A stretch of DNA of 64,000 nucleotides from Maniola hyperantus (GCF_902806685.2 NC_048536.1:1178001-1242000); one strand, 5' to 3'. Positions 21,302 through 32,628 are shown, counted from the stretch's first letter. The notes: generated from the letters alone by a model not told the origin. Translations and numbers: made by a program.

Positions 21302-21990
21302 TAAAATTTTTTTACAAAAAAAATAAAAACCGACTTCGTTACACAAACACTAAAAATTGAAAAATAATTTAATTTATTACCGAATATATTATGTATACAA
21401 GAGTTAATATAGTTCCATAATAATATTTTTTGGTTCCGGTGCCAATTAGCTTTAGCTGCGCGAATCGTCTAGACTTCATATTTTTATAGGACTCCACAAT
21501 GGCACCTCATTGGCACCGACCCCAAAAAATATTATTATGGAACTATATTAACTCTTGTATACATAATATATTCGGTAATAAATTAAATTATTTTTCAATT
21601 TTTAGTGTTTGTGTAACGAAGTCGGTTTTTATTTTTTTTGTAAAAAAATTTTATTTCACAATTTTTAGTGGCCCCATGGAATTATGCTATGACTGGTTAA
21701 AAATCTACTGTTTACTAAGCTATTACACTGATCGCGAGCAATTTACTCTTATCCGTTGAGGAGTTCCAGTATCTATCTTCGAAGATGTTCATCAGATCTT
21801 CACCAAATTGAAATGGGACCAACTTTGAAGTATACTCTTTCTAACAAAAAAAGAATTTTCAAAATCGGTCCAGGCGTTTTCGAGTAATCGGGGAACATAC
21901 ATAAAAAATAAAAAAAATAAAAAAAATAAAAAAAATAAAAAAAAAAGATTCCGACGAATTGAGAACCTCCTCCTTTTTTGAAGTCGGTTA
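21302..21990 (+). mobile_element. long MITE, complete copy
   Basis: The palindrome (21302-21652) is followed by a 340-bp right part that ends GAAGTCGGTT. The outer GAAGTCGGTT and inner AACCGACTTC suggest the element ends. It matches 47051-47713 over its whole length. Confidence 0.8.
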
Positions 21991-22089
21991 AAAACGTCTT
22001 TTGTTGTTTGCTTGACAACAAAAGCCGTTCTATTGCCCCGCGTGCAGCGAGACATTGCGATGACGATAGTTGCTTTACTCTTGATGTAT

Positions 22090-25000
22090 CTACTCGTCGA
22101 TCATCAGCTCGAAGTGCACGGAGCCGCGTCGCTCGGTCCCGTCGTGGAGGATGTTCCTCGCCCACGCTGTACACTTGATGTTGATAACGATTCCCTCTGC
22201 AATGACAACGATTGATTTACAAAAGCACTCGTGATCCAGTAATTTCACGGAATATTGCCTGAGGTCCGTGTTCGCCACTGCGTCCTCTCAACAGAAATCT
22301 CCCATTCCGGCGCGGCGGGGTGATCTCTATGATTTTCCGGGACTAAAAGTAGCCTATGTCCTTCCCCAAAAAGCAAGCTATCTCTTTAACCAATTTCGGC
22401 AATATCGCTCAAATGGATGAACTGTGAAAGCTAGTAGACGACAGATAGACAGATCCACTTCTGCATTTATAAAATTAGTAGTTAGGGATAAAAATTACTT
22501 ATGTAGGTAAGCTTTTTCTATAGAATTTTGTCTCAATTTTTCTCTGTATATCAGATGTTCGTAGAACAACAAGTATTTTCCTACTTTTGATTTTGATAAA
22601 TATGTATTATTACTTCATTATAAACTAGGATAAAAATAATGACGTACCTACCTACGCTGAAAAAAATATTAAAATCCAACAAAGATTTCCAAAGTTACAG
22701 GTATTTTAATTTTGGAGTGGGAGGGTCTTCTATCCCTTTCTCGCAAAACGAAAATTTGTATGAAACCGCACGAAGCTACTATGGCATTAGTAATGTGTGA
22801 CGTCAAAATTTTATATCGCTATCTCTGTCTAATCAGAAATATTTAAATGCGTATAACTATTTTATTATTTGATCGATTTAATTAGTTTTTTCAATTTACG
22901 TCATTATTTTTATCCTAGTTTATAATTAAGTAATAAAAAATTGGAGTCAAATACCCAATTGTCAGAACTTACTCCTCGGCCTCTCAAACTGGACGGCAAC
23001 GAGTGGACTGAGGTAGCCCTCCTGGTTTTTGTAAGGGAAGAAGTACGTCGGGAACCCTCGAGTAGGGAGGTACTTTATCGGCCCAATGAACTCCACATCA
23101 GCTGGATTCTCGCCTTCGCAGGACACCCACACTCTGTTTGCATCTTTACTGCCAGACTGTAGAACCAAATAAACATTCTTTAATAGCTGATGCCCGCGAC
23201 TTCATCCGCGTGGAATTAAAAATCCTGTGGGAACTCTCTGATTTTCGAGGATAAAATGTAGCATATGTGTTAATCCAGGGTATAATCTATCTTCGTTCCA
23301 AATTTCATTCAAATCCGTTCAGCCGTTTTTGCGTGATTGAGTAACAAACATCCAAACATCCAGACATCCAGACAGAGCTGATGCCCGCGACTTCGTCCGC
23401 GTGGAATTAGGTTTTTTTAAAAATCCCGTGGGAACTCTTTGATTTTCCGGGATAAAAAGTAGCCTATGTCACTCTCCAGGTCTTCATCTATACCCATGCA
23501 AAAAATCACGTCAATCCGTTGCACCGTTGCGACGTGATTGAAGGACAAACCAACAAATAAACACACTTTCGCATTTATATTAAGGGTACTGATCACTTGC
23601 TTTAACGGTGAAGGAAAACATCGTGAGGAAATCTGTCTGCCTGAGAGTTCTCCATAACGTTCTCAAAGGCGAGTGAAGTCTACCAATCCTAAGACTACCT
23701 TCTCACTCTGAGAGGAGACTCGTGCTCTGTAGCGAGCCCGCGATGGGTTCATCATGATGATGATGATCTAATGCAAGATACTTACAACATTGTCAATGTG
23801 CTGCTTCAGACCGTCTGGCATATCTGTTGGCACGTCTTCCGTGGTGTTGTACGGATTTGGTATCCAGTTGACGAGCTACAAAACATAATCTTTTATTATT
23901 TTGACATCTTTATCATTAAAGTGGGCCGTGCAGGCAGCGACGCGCGCGGCGCGCAGTCTCAACTGCAATGCGTGCGCGAACTGAGTCCCTTTTAAAATCC
24001 CCGGATGGGTTCGAAACTAGTCGGGCTAGCGTCGACTAAACATGTGAGTAAAACCGGATGTGAGATATGTATAATCTTTATCATTATTATCTTTGGAAGC
24101 GCGAAAAGATAAAAAGAGATGAACTGAAATATAACAAAGTGTTTAGAACCGTCATTATAAATCATTATTCTGATTTCTATGGTTCGTTTTAATTAATTAA
24201 ATATCACTTTCTCTAACAGTGAAGGAAAACATCGTGAGGAAACCTGCATGCCTGAGAGTTCTCCATAATGTTCTCAAAGGTGTGTGAAGTCTACCAATCC
24301 GCACATGGCCAGCGTGGTAGACTATGGCCAAACCCGTTCTCACTCTGAGAGGAGACCCGTGCTTTGTAGTGAGCCGGTGATAGGTTGATCATGATGATGA
24401 TGATGATTTAAAATTAATCAGAAATTCAAACAATCAAATTAGTTTTAGTTTAGTTATTACAAGTTTGACTATTTAAAAAACACCGGCCAAGTGCGAGTCA
24501 GGCTCGCGCACCGAGGATTCCGTACTACAGTCCTATTTTTTTGACATTTCGCACGATAATTCAAAAACTATGATGCATAAAAATAAATAAAAATCTGTTT
24601 TAGAATGCACAGGTGAAGCCCTTTCATACGATACCCCACTTGATATAGTTATCTTACTTCGAAAATTTAAAATACTAATTATTAGTTCATGACCACAATT
24701 TAATTTGTTTTGTGTGATGTAACCACAAATTCACAGTTTTCAGATTTTTCCTCTTATGTTCTGCTATTAGACCTACCTACTTTCATGATTCTAATTCAAT
24801 TGAAAGTACCCTGTAGGTTTCTTGAAAGACCGACAAACAGACGGAGACAACAAAGTGATCCTGCACGGGTTCCGTTTTTCATTTTGAGGTACGGAACCCA
24901 AAAAATAGTCAAACTTCTCTACCTTGTCCAGTTTGAGGAACACACAAGGCTGCGCCCTGTGGTAGGTGTCGTAGTTATACTTGTTCGCAGAGGTGCACGG

Positions 25001-26973
25001 TTCGAACTCGCGAAGATCTACATCGCAGTAACGGTCTCCGAAAATAGGTGCATCAGCTGAGCAGGCAATGATGTTTAGCGGCCCGCGTGCATTCTGTGCT
25101 GTGTAGTTGTAAGCTGAAACAGGTTATCAGTAGGTACCCTTCTTATAAAATATGCGAAAGTGTGTTTGTTTGTTGGTTTGTCCTTCAATCACGTCGCAAC
25201 GGTGCAACGGATTGACGTGATTTCTTGCATGGGTACAGGGTATAGATAAAGACCAGGAGAGTGACACGCTACTTTTTATCCCGGAAAATCAAAGAGTTCC
25301 TACGGGATTTTTAAAAACCAAATTCCACACGGACGAAGTCGCGGGCACCAGCTACTGAAAAATATGTCTTACTAGCTGACGCCCGTGACTTCATACGTCA
25401 TGAACATTTGCAGCACCAGAGGAACCGCCGATGCTTTACCGGCCTTTTAGGAATTTGTTGGTCCGCCCCTTGAATAACCCCATGATTGAAATGTCATTGA
25501 GCAACGACTTCAAAACGTCACATAGGTAGTTTGCGACAGAGATAACGCTCTCCGAAGCCGAAATTAGCCGACTAGGACTGTCTCTTTCTAAAGATCGATG
25601 TTCATCACTTTCGGCGACGTACGCAAACGAAACGCGCGGCGGCGATAAAGTCGCGACGAACAGCGGTTGCTCTCTAAAACGCTCTACATTTCTATACAAA
25701 GCAGTGCAAGCGTCGCTTTCCAAGTGTCGAGGGTTGCGGTCGCAGGTCGCGGTCGCAGGTCGCGGTCGCAGGTCGCGGTCGCAGGTCGCGGTCGCGCTTC
25801 ACAGCTCTAACTTTACTTGACTTTTTAAAATGTAACAGAACAGAAACTTACGTTGCAAGAATTCATCAATCTTGGAGGTCCATTTGAGCACGGAGGCGTC
25901 GTCCCGGGACTTGTAATAGATGAGAGTGTTGTCCGTATCGGCAGGGTCCGGCCTCGGTACGAAGTCAAGACCTGAACAATGCGAAAATCTAGGTAGAATG
26001 ACAGCTAAAATGTCACGATCGCAATCATCTCTGATTGGTTGACGCTCGCTCTCTATTGGCTACAATGCATTTTTGCAACAATAAATAATAGCACATCATC
26101 ATCATCAGCCTGTGGACGCCCACTGTTGGACATAGGTCTCCCCTAAAGATGGGAACCACACCCTTCCTCATCCAGCCACTTCCCGCCAGCCTCTTTATAT
26201 CGTCGGTCCATCGTGCTGGAGGGCGTCCCACACTACGCTTGCTTAAACGCGGTCTCCACTCAAGGACTTTCCGGCTCCAACGGCCATCGCCTCTACGACA
26301 GGCATGACCTGCCCACTGCCACTTCAGCTTGCTAATAGTTTGGGCTAATAATAATAGCACAAATTCAGCCAATCACAACAATTGAGATTGTAATAATGAT
26401 TGATGCAGGTTTTACAAAATCGCCCTACTGTTAATTTGTCTGTTACCTTTTCACGGCTCAACCTCTAAACCGTAGGTCAATTCCGGAAAACCGATATCAA
26501 TCAATGTTACAATCGCAATTGTTGTGATTGGCTGAATTTTCGGTACCTACCAATGTAATGCATTGTAGCCAATAGTAAGCGAGCGTCAACCAATCAGCGA
26601 TGATTACGATCGTGATATTGTAGCTGTCATTCTACAGCAATCGAGCCAGACCTTAGCGATGGGAAAACTGTATCCAGGATAATCAAAAAGTTTTCACGGG
26701 ATTTTTAATCGACTCCCAAAAAGGAAAATATTCTCAGTTCAAAATTAAGCAATTACAATAGTGATTTGCGTGATTTTATTGTATTTCTATTTTTTGTTAA
26801 CTTATGGACAGATTACAGATAGATTGATTACTGGTCGAAGAGGCTCACTGATTCTAGCTTTGGATTACAGTAAATGAGTTGTTATTACCAGGACTACTGG
26901 CGACTGCCTTCGCGTCTATCTGCCATCTGGAGCAGATGGCCAGCGTCACGGCGAGGAACTGCACCAGAATCAT
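22090..26973 (-). CDS. Na+/K+-ATPase beta subunit, divergent copy 2 (5' end degraded?)
   Basis: Same family and splice structure as copy 1. Exons, 5' to 3': 26973-26889, 25971-25852, 25113-24923, 23875-23786, 23156-22973, 22196-22090; GT-AG throughout, frame open for 258 residues. Seen: GLDFVPRPD, NTLIYYKSRD, CDVDLREFEPCTSANKYNY, QPCVFLKLDK, YNTTEDVPTDMPDGLKQHI, VWVSCEGENPADVEFIG, EGYLSPLVAVQFERP, CTAWARNILHD and VHFELMIDE. All six family cysteines are kept, with NYT and NTT sequons. Odd: the only start is the ATG at 26973, at the edge of the membrane segment (MILVQFLAVTLAICSRW), because TAA codons lie in frame just upstream (26989 region). That leaves almost no cytoplasmic tail. Either exon 1 (29685-29775) is now untranslated, or the copy is an early pseudogene. 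The intact remaining frame argues for expression. Confidence 0.78.
22316..22475 (+). repeat. family B element, partial
   Basis: Core GGGACTAAAAGTAGCCTATG and a tail CACTTCTGCATTTATAAAAT, diverged. Confidence 0.7.
23183..23372 (+). repeat. family B element (first of two in tandem)
   Basis: Starts TAGCTGATGCCCGCGACTTC and ends in CATCCAGACATCCAGACA, right before a second copy. Confidence 0.8.
23376..23589 (+). repeat. family B element (second of two in tandem)
   Basis: Starts GCTGATGCCCGCGACTTCGT and ends CACTTTCGCATTTATATTAA. Its tail differs from that of its neighbour, so two insertions rather than a duplication. Confidence 0.85.
23590..23769 (+). mobile_element. S1 SINE, 3' part
   Basis: TCACTTGCTTTAACGGTGAA through the S1 body to (GAT)n. 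The tail ends about 17 bp before the donor of exon 4 of beta copy 2. Confidence 0.75.
23968..24070 (+). repeat. short repeat with GAAACTAGTCGGGCTAGCG
   Basis: Second copy of the sequence at 8328-8432. Confidence 0.6.
24183..24408 (+). mobile_element. S1 SINE, 3' part
   Basis: GTTTTAATTAATTAAATATC, S1 body and (GAT)n tail, within an intron of beta copy 2. Confidence 0.75.
24480..24903 (-). repeat. family D element
   Basis: Inverse copy, from CACCGGCCAAGTGCGAGTCA to TTGAGGTACGGAACCC. Its AGGGTTCCGT-type end is about 20 bp from the donor of exon 3 of beta copy 2. Confidence 0.85.
25140..25355 (-). repeat. family B element
   Basis: Inverse copy, from TTATAAAATATGCGAAAGTG to GACGAAGTCGCGGGCACC. 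Confidence 0.85.
25405..25484 (-). mobile_element. LINE-1 fragment
   Basis: TTTGCAGCACCAGAGGAACC to CTTGAATAACCCCATG matches the distal coding end of LINE-1 at 2790-2870. Confidence 0.7.
25733..25796. repeat. GGTCGC minisatellite
   Basis: About five tandem units of the 13-bp GGTCGCAGGTCGC type, in an intron of beta copy 2 about 55 bp below exon 2. Strongly GC-rich against AT-rich surroundings. Confidence 0.85.
26096..26347 (-). mobile_element. RTE-like LINE 3' fragment
   Basis: The minus strand encodes ISKLKWQWAGHACR and SRKVLEWRPRLSKRSVGRPP, the end of an RTE polyprotein, with an (ATG)n tail at 26096. Confidence 0.8.
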
Positions 26974-27089
26974 CTCGATTATCAGTTACCAGGATTATGA
27001 CTGTGGAAAGAGAAGTTTAAGTATTTTAATAAATGTATTGAATTTCGCCCGAACTTCGTCCACGTGACATAATATATAGTTTTATAAGT

Positions 27090-27318
27090 ACCCATATTAT
27101 AAATGCGAAAGTGTGTTTGTTTGTTGGTTTTTTGGTTTGTTGGTTTTTTCTTCAATCACGTCGCAACGGTGTAACGGATTGACGTGATTTTTTACATGGG
27201 TATAGTTAAAGACCTGGAGAGTGGCATAGGCTACATTTTATCCCGGAAAATCAAAAAGTTCCCACGGGATTTTTAAAATACCTAATTCCACGCGGACGAA
27301 GTCGTGGGCATCAGCTAG
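27090..27318 (-). repeat. family B element
   Basis: Inverse copy, from CATATTATAAATGCGAAAGT to GTCGTGGGCATCAGCTAG. Confidence 0.85.
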
Positions 27319-27369
27319 AAGTTTTATAACTTAAAGCAATCGGGAATAATAATATAAGCACTCTATCAG

Positions 27370-28042
27370 TGAAAGCTAAGCTGTGATAGCCTAGTGGTTA
27401 GGACGTCCGCCTTCTAATCGAAGGTCGGGTGTTCGATCCCGGGCACGCACCTCTAACTTTTCGGAGTTATGTGCGTTTTATGTAATTAAATAATACTGCT
27501 TTAACGTAGAAGGCAAACATCGTGAGGAAACCTGCATGCCTGAGAGTTCTCCATAATGTTCTCAAAGGTGTGTGAAGTCTACCAATCCGCACATGGCCAG
27601 CGTGGTAAACTTTTATTTTATTTTATTCAAATACAAGTTAGCCCTTGACTGCAATCTCACCTGGTGGTAAGTGATGATGCAGTCTAAGATGATAGCGGGC
27701 TAACCTGGAAGGGGTATGGCAGTTTTTATTAAACCCATACCCCTTTGGTTTCTACACGGCATCGTACCGGAACGCTAAATCGCTTGGCGGCACGGCTTTG
27801 CCGGTAGGGTGGTAACTAGCCACGGCCGAAGCCTCCCACCAGACCAGACCAGAAATTTAGAAATTATAAAATTCCAAACCCCTGGCAGGAATCGAACCCG
27901 GGACCTCCCACTATTAAGACCACAGCGCTCACCACTGCGCCAGGGAGGTCGTCAAGAGACTATGGCCAAACCCTTTTTCACTTTGAGAGGAGACCCGTGC
28001 TCTGTAATGAGCCGGCGATGGGTTGATCATGATGATGATGTT
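27370..28042 (+). mobile_element. S1 SINE split by a nested S2 SINE
   Basis: The tRNA-like head (GTGATAGCCTAGTGGTTAGG) and body run to about 27607; the body resumes at GAGACTATGGCC (about 27957) and ends in (GAT)n near 28042. S2 is inserted between. Confidence 0.85.
27611..27957 (-). mobile_element. S2 SINE (tRNA-derived), complete copy
   Basis: The minus-strand head GACCTCCCTGGCGCAGTGG has an A box, and GGGTTCGATTCCTGCC a B box. The body carries GGCTTCGGCCGTGGC and GCCCGCTATCATCTTAG, and the 3' end is rich in A. Nested in S1. Confidence 0.85.
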
Positions 28043-28354
28043 AATGAGTGTTTACACGTCCGGCCAGCGCGCGTGGCGCGGGACACTGGACACTTGGACA
28101 GTGGCCACACCATACAATAACAACATTCTCACGTTACTACCACGCCTCGTTGTAAGCAATAAGGTACACCTAACTCATTTTTGTCCACTTGACAGGACAG
28201 CTCAATTTACCTACAGTACCATTTCCTCTAAGATTTGAGACCAAACAACCTTGAAAATTTGACACAAGTTGAGCGCGGGGCCGATTCTCTTGTACACAAT
28301 CTCTAAACAAAACTAAATTAACGGGTCTAAATCTACCTACTATCCTTTTAAATA

Positions 28355-29085
28355 AAAATAAAAATCTTTTTTATTCGGATAAACTTTTACAAGTACTTAC
28401 GAATAGTCGGATGCATCTACCACTGGTTCGGAATGCCTTTCCTACCGAGAAGAACCAGCAAGAAACTCGGCGGTTGCTCTTTTCAAATATTTGATATAGG
28501 TTTTTTTTTTTTTTTATTCAGATACAAGTTAGCCCTTGACTGCAATCTCACCTGATGGTAAGTGATGATGCAGTCTAAGATGATAGCGGGCTAACCTGGA
28601 AGGGGTATGGCAGTTTTTATTAAACCCATACCCCTTTGGTTTCTACACGGCATCGTACCGGAACGCTAAATCGCTTGGCGGCACGGCTTTGCCGGTAGGG
28701 TGGTAACTAGCCACGGCCGAAGCCTCCCACCAGACCAGACCAGAAATTTAGAAATTATAAAATTCCAAACCCCTGCCAGGAATCGAACCCGGGACCTCCC
28801 ACTAATAAGACCACAGCGCTCACCACTGCGCCAGGGAGGTCGTCAAGAGGTACAAGATTATGCCATGTATAAAATAGTATTTGCAGTCTTGTGCGTTGCC
28901 GGAACGAGCTGCAGGTCAAATCCACGCTCTTTTATCATTTAGATAATCTTTAATTTTGTAATATGCTTTTTTCAGGAGCATATTTTTAATAGATTTTTTA
29001 AACTTGTGCAAAGGTAAGTCCAAAATAGTTTGCGGGATTTTATTATAAAAGGTAATACCCATACCCACAAATGACTTTTGGATTT
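28355..29085 (-). mobile_element. LINE-2 3' region, interrupted by S2
   Basis: Inverse copy of LINE-2: the 3' UTR at 28380-28490 and more internal sequence at 28853-29000 (AGGAGCATATTTTTAATAG), split by S2 at 28501-28852. Confidence 0.75.
28501..28852 (-). mobile_element. S2 SINE, complete copy
   Basis: Nearly identical to 27611-27957, with A box, B box and body intact. Nested in LINE-2, which is itself nested in a MITE. Confidence 0.85.
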
Positions 29086-29684
29086 TCCGCAAGCAACATT
29101 ATGAAAGGGATAGCAATAGATTTAGACGTGTCATTTTAGTTAAGTTTTGAATTTGTGTACAACGGAATTAGACATAATTAAGTTTGCTTATTTTATCTAC
29201 CTACCTAAGTAGGAGTGAGTAATATTATGAATGGCTTAAAAAAATTGTGAGCAGCAGCTCTTCTGCTCTAGATAGGTAGGTACCCTTTTTGCTATCTCAG
29301 TTAACCTCACATTTTTTTCACGTTCGTAAGTTCTTCGTTTATTTCTAACTTTCTTTCTCTGTTTCTCTTTACAAGTTCTTTGTAAAGAGCTAAAAAGTTC
29401 ATAATTTTTTACTGAACTCGAATATGACCGTAACTCAAAATTGCCAATACCTGAGATACAACGTTTTCCCTTGCGTGTCCCTAATAATTTATGCGGAACC
29501 GGTTCCTAGCGTCCAAGCACACAAGGCCATGAGGTCACCGTGCGGCGCCCCGCGCCTCCCGTGAGTTACAACTAACAAATATTTCATTCAATAACCAATT
29601 CTTTAATTGTGGCAACGAACTGTAGATGCGAGATACATGCAGATATCTTGTTCACAGTATGTTAAAAAGTTAAAGTGTACTTAC

Positions 29685-29775
29685 AACAGATTTAGGCAGA
29701 GCTCTAGCTGCGTGCGGCGATAAGAGGACACCGGCAACTTGACTCGATGAACCCTACTTTATCACTGACGTCTGA
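29685..29775 (-). pseudogene. vestigial first exon of beta copy 2
   Basis: The minus strand matches the N-terminal exon of beta copy 1 (shared AGTGATAA, GCCGCACGC and CTGCCTAAA blocks at the same spacing) and ends in a good donor, GTT|GTAAGT. Relative to copy 1 there are in-frame stops and a 2-nt shift near the GCCGCACGC block, and no ATG. It is either a 5' UTR exon of copy 2 or a decayed coding exon. Confidence 0.6.
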
Positions 29776-29902
29776 CACTTGGCAGCCAAAACAAGTGGTC
29801 CGCCCGGCAATAGGTTGGCTACAGACAGGCTTATATCGATATAATTATATTATACAGGATAATAATATATCGATTGACGGAACAAAATTCATGTAGCAAG
29901 AG

Positions 29903-30339
29903 TAAGGCAGTGCTCCGACCGCCGCCGGCGAGAAAACGACTAACTATCAGCGATTTTCTCTTTCAAGAAACTCACAATAAATGTACATTCCGTGTAAACG
30001 AAAGAGATGCACATATCAAAAGTTGCTCTCTGACTGTTCACACTGCCGGTGACGACTCGCTTTACTAGTTTTGTCGCTGAGCGACGAGCTTTCAAAAATA
30101 AACTCGCTCAGCGATGCTCGCTCGCTTGAACACGTGTAACGTGCGCGCAGGTTTGCACAGGACCGAGCGACCGCGGGCGAATGGCGCGAGTAACCGCTCG
30201 TCGCACTTGCACACTCGCTTATAGCCCGGCGACAAAACTATCGAAACTACACACTCGCTTCCCGCTGATCGCCAACTCGTTTATAGTTTCTAGTTCTACT
30301 CGTTTCTCGTTCATCGTCGCCGGTCGGACCACTGCCTTA
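29903..30339. mobile_element. MITE with TAAGGCAGTG ends
   Basis: TAAGGCAGTGCTCCGACCG on the left is inverted on the right (CGGTCGGACCACTGCCTTA). The interior has further inverted CG-rich segments (AGCGACGAGC, CGCTCGTCG). Lies just upstream of the vestigial exon of beta copy 2. Confidence 0.75.
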
Positions 30340-30344
30340 GACCA

Positions 30345-31290
30345 CAGATTTATCGACACAAAACAATAGCACGATTCCTCTTGCACCGCCCTATGCTTCC
30401 GTCGTTAGCTAATGCAGCATTAAATTTAGTTTCTGAGAGGCATCAGTCATCACTCATTAAGGGATTTAATGATCATTAGTTAAATACAGATTAGACCTAA
30501 TTTAATGAACGTCTCTGAGTGCGGCTGTAAATGACATAATGGACGTGATGCATCAATTTATGAATTTTCAACAGCTTTATCAGTAGGATTAGAACTACCT
30601 AGGCATAGATATATTTGCGATCATTCTATAGAACTGAACATAAATATGATTTTTTTCCATCTTTTTTTTATATTCAGGTACAAGTTTAGCCCTTGACTGC
30701 AGACTCACCTGGTAGTAAATGATAATGCAGTTTAAGATGAAAGCGGGCTAACCTGGAAGGGGTATGGCCATTGACTTATATATTACTTCGTAAGGACAGG
30801 GCGATTGAACAAGCAAAATGGCACCGACTCATTGGTCACCAATGCAACCTCAGTGACGTGTGGATTTCAAACGGGTCGTTCATTAGTATCTAAGAGGTGG
30901 CGCTGATTTATTTGGTTCCAAAACCGTGAAAAATTTTGTTCGCTTGGGCATATCTTGTCATTTATATCGATGGGTATGGTACACCCCTTTTGAATCAACG
31001 CGGGCATCTGTAACATTATGTGAAAGGGGCAAATGAAACACCAATAAAAAAAGCTAAATTGGAACCAACTATTGCGTATTTATTGACTCTTCGTCCAGAA
31101 AAAACATTATTACAATAAATAATTAATTAATAATAAATATTCAATAATTTAAAGTTAATTACATAATTAGATTTATTTATTTATTTAGTAAGCGTGTGAA
31201 CGAAAACTTCAACTCAGTGGCGCCCTCGGGCTATTCTAAAACGAATATAAATTAACCGCCGACTAGGTAAGTGGCTATTGCTAACGATTA
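30345..31290. other. intergenic between beta copies 2 and 3
   Basis: A relic of S2 (about 30665-30775, CTTGACTGCAGACTCACC). The rest is unique-looking AT-rich sequence without a supported gene. Confidence 0.5.
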
Positions 31291-31292
31291 TA

Positions 31293-31692
31293 GGCCCTTC
31301 GTACATTACGATACGATAAGATACGATACTCAGTCGCATGACTTGATCGCATCGCATGATTATGCTACTAAAAACAAACGATTCTTTTATTTCTTTAGCA
31401 AATTTAATATTGCACTCTGTTCCGTCGCCATTTTGCCGAGATTCGTAGGAGACACGATGCGCGGGCCACCGACACGGCAGCGCGGCGGGCTCATGGCTCA
31501 TGAAGAAGAAGTAATATAGAAGAAGAAGAAGAAGTAAGGTATATACTATTATAGATTCATGGTAGACTAGTAACAGAAGTGTACGAATCACCATACGAAA
31601 TTATGTGAGTCGTGAGATACTCCTCGGCGACTCATCTTCGAGACTCGCGTAGAATACTAGTTGTCTGTAAGTATCGTAATGTAGGAAGGGCC
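31293..31692. mobile_element. MITE with GGCCCTTCGTACATTACG ends and TTATA target duplication
   Basis: Left GGCCCTTCGTACATTACGAT; right is its inverse apart from a few changes (ATCGTAATGTAGGAAGGGCC). TTATA flanks both sides (31288-31292, 31693-31697). The minus-strand open frame inside it is not conserved with anything I recognise. Confidence 0.8.
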
Positions 31693-32098
31693 TTATACCC
31701 CGTCCGCTATTACCCCATTCAAATGTCAACATACACGGCTGACACCTGTCGCTAACTTCACTCACAAAAAATATAATAACGGTGGTAACATAACAAAGTT
31801 GTGAAGTTAGCAGGCGATGCGAAACCGCGCAGTTAGTATTTGAATATAGTAAGTTATTAGTATTACTTTCTATTTGACAGATTGGTTATAGTGATGTGCT
31901 TCGCATTAACGTTTTGATCAATATCGATATTGTGTGAATCGCTTCTCGAATCGATTTTAAATGAACTTTCCGTGTAGCGTCGCTCGTCGCAACATACTGA
32001 TTTTATCGATACTTGTGAACCTTGCATTTGCTTGTTAAATCGATTTTCAATTACTTTCCGTGTGATATCGTTACCAGATGGTAGTTCTGGTAAGGATC

Positions 32099-32395
32099 TC
32101 CAATCCAATCTATCAGCCTGTATGCATCCACTGCTGGACATAGGCCTTTTCAGCACGCCACCACACAAGGTCCTCCGCCTTCCTCATCCATCCGCTTCTT
32201 GCCATCTTATTCTGGTCATCAGTCCAACACTGCATTTACCAGTACGTGATCTCCACTCTAGAATACATCTCCTCCATCGACCATCGGTTCTGCGACAGAC
32301 AATATGACCTGCCCACTGCCACTTCAGCTTGCTAATCTTTTGAGCTATGTCAGTCACTTTTGTTCTTCTATGAATTTCCTCATTTTGATCTACTA
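32099..32395 (-). mobile_element. RTE-like LINE 3' fragment
   Basis: The minus strand reads RRTKVTDIAQKISKLKWQWA and GHIVC, the same polyprotein end as at 10461-11008, with many substitutions. Confidence 0.8.
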
Positions 32396-32429
32396 TCGAG
32401 ATCAATACTAATATCATTTTTATTTGAAA

Positions 32430-32628
32430 CTAGCTGCCCCGGCGAACTTCGTACCGCCGTAACAGTCGATACTTTTTCATGCATTTTTTTAAATTTTTCT
32501 CTCCGTAAGAACCATCCTCGTACGTCAAGGTATAATATAAAAAAAGAATTAGCGAAATCGGTTCAGCTGTTCTCGAGATTTGCGCTTAGCAACACATTCA
32601 GCGATTAATTTTTATAAATAGAGATTGA
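32430..32628 (-). repeat. repeat with GGCGAACTTCGTACCGCC end
   Basis: Shares GGCGAACTTCGT, TCTCTCCGTAAGAACCATCC and the TTCTCGAGATTTGCG end with the inverse copy at 41690-41878. Confidence 0.7.

Larger units (their letters stand above)
28276..29173. mobile_element. TTGTACACAAT MITE interrupted by a LINE and a SINE
   Basis: Left arm GATTCTCTTGTACACAATCT (28281-) and right part GCAATAGATTTAGACGTG to TTTGTGTACAACGGAATT (29117-29170) are the two halves of the MITE seen whole at 20463-20630. Confidence 0.75.
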
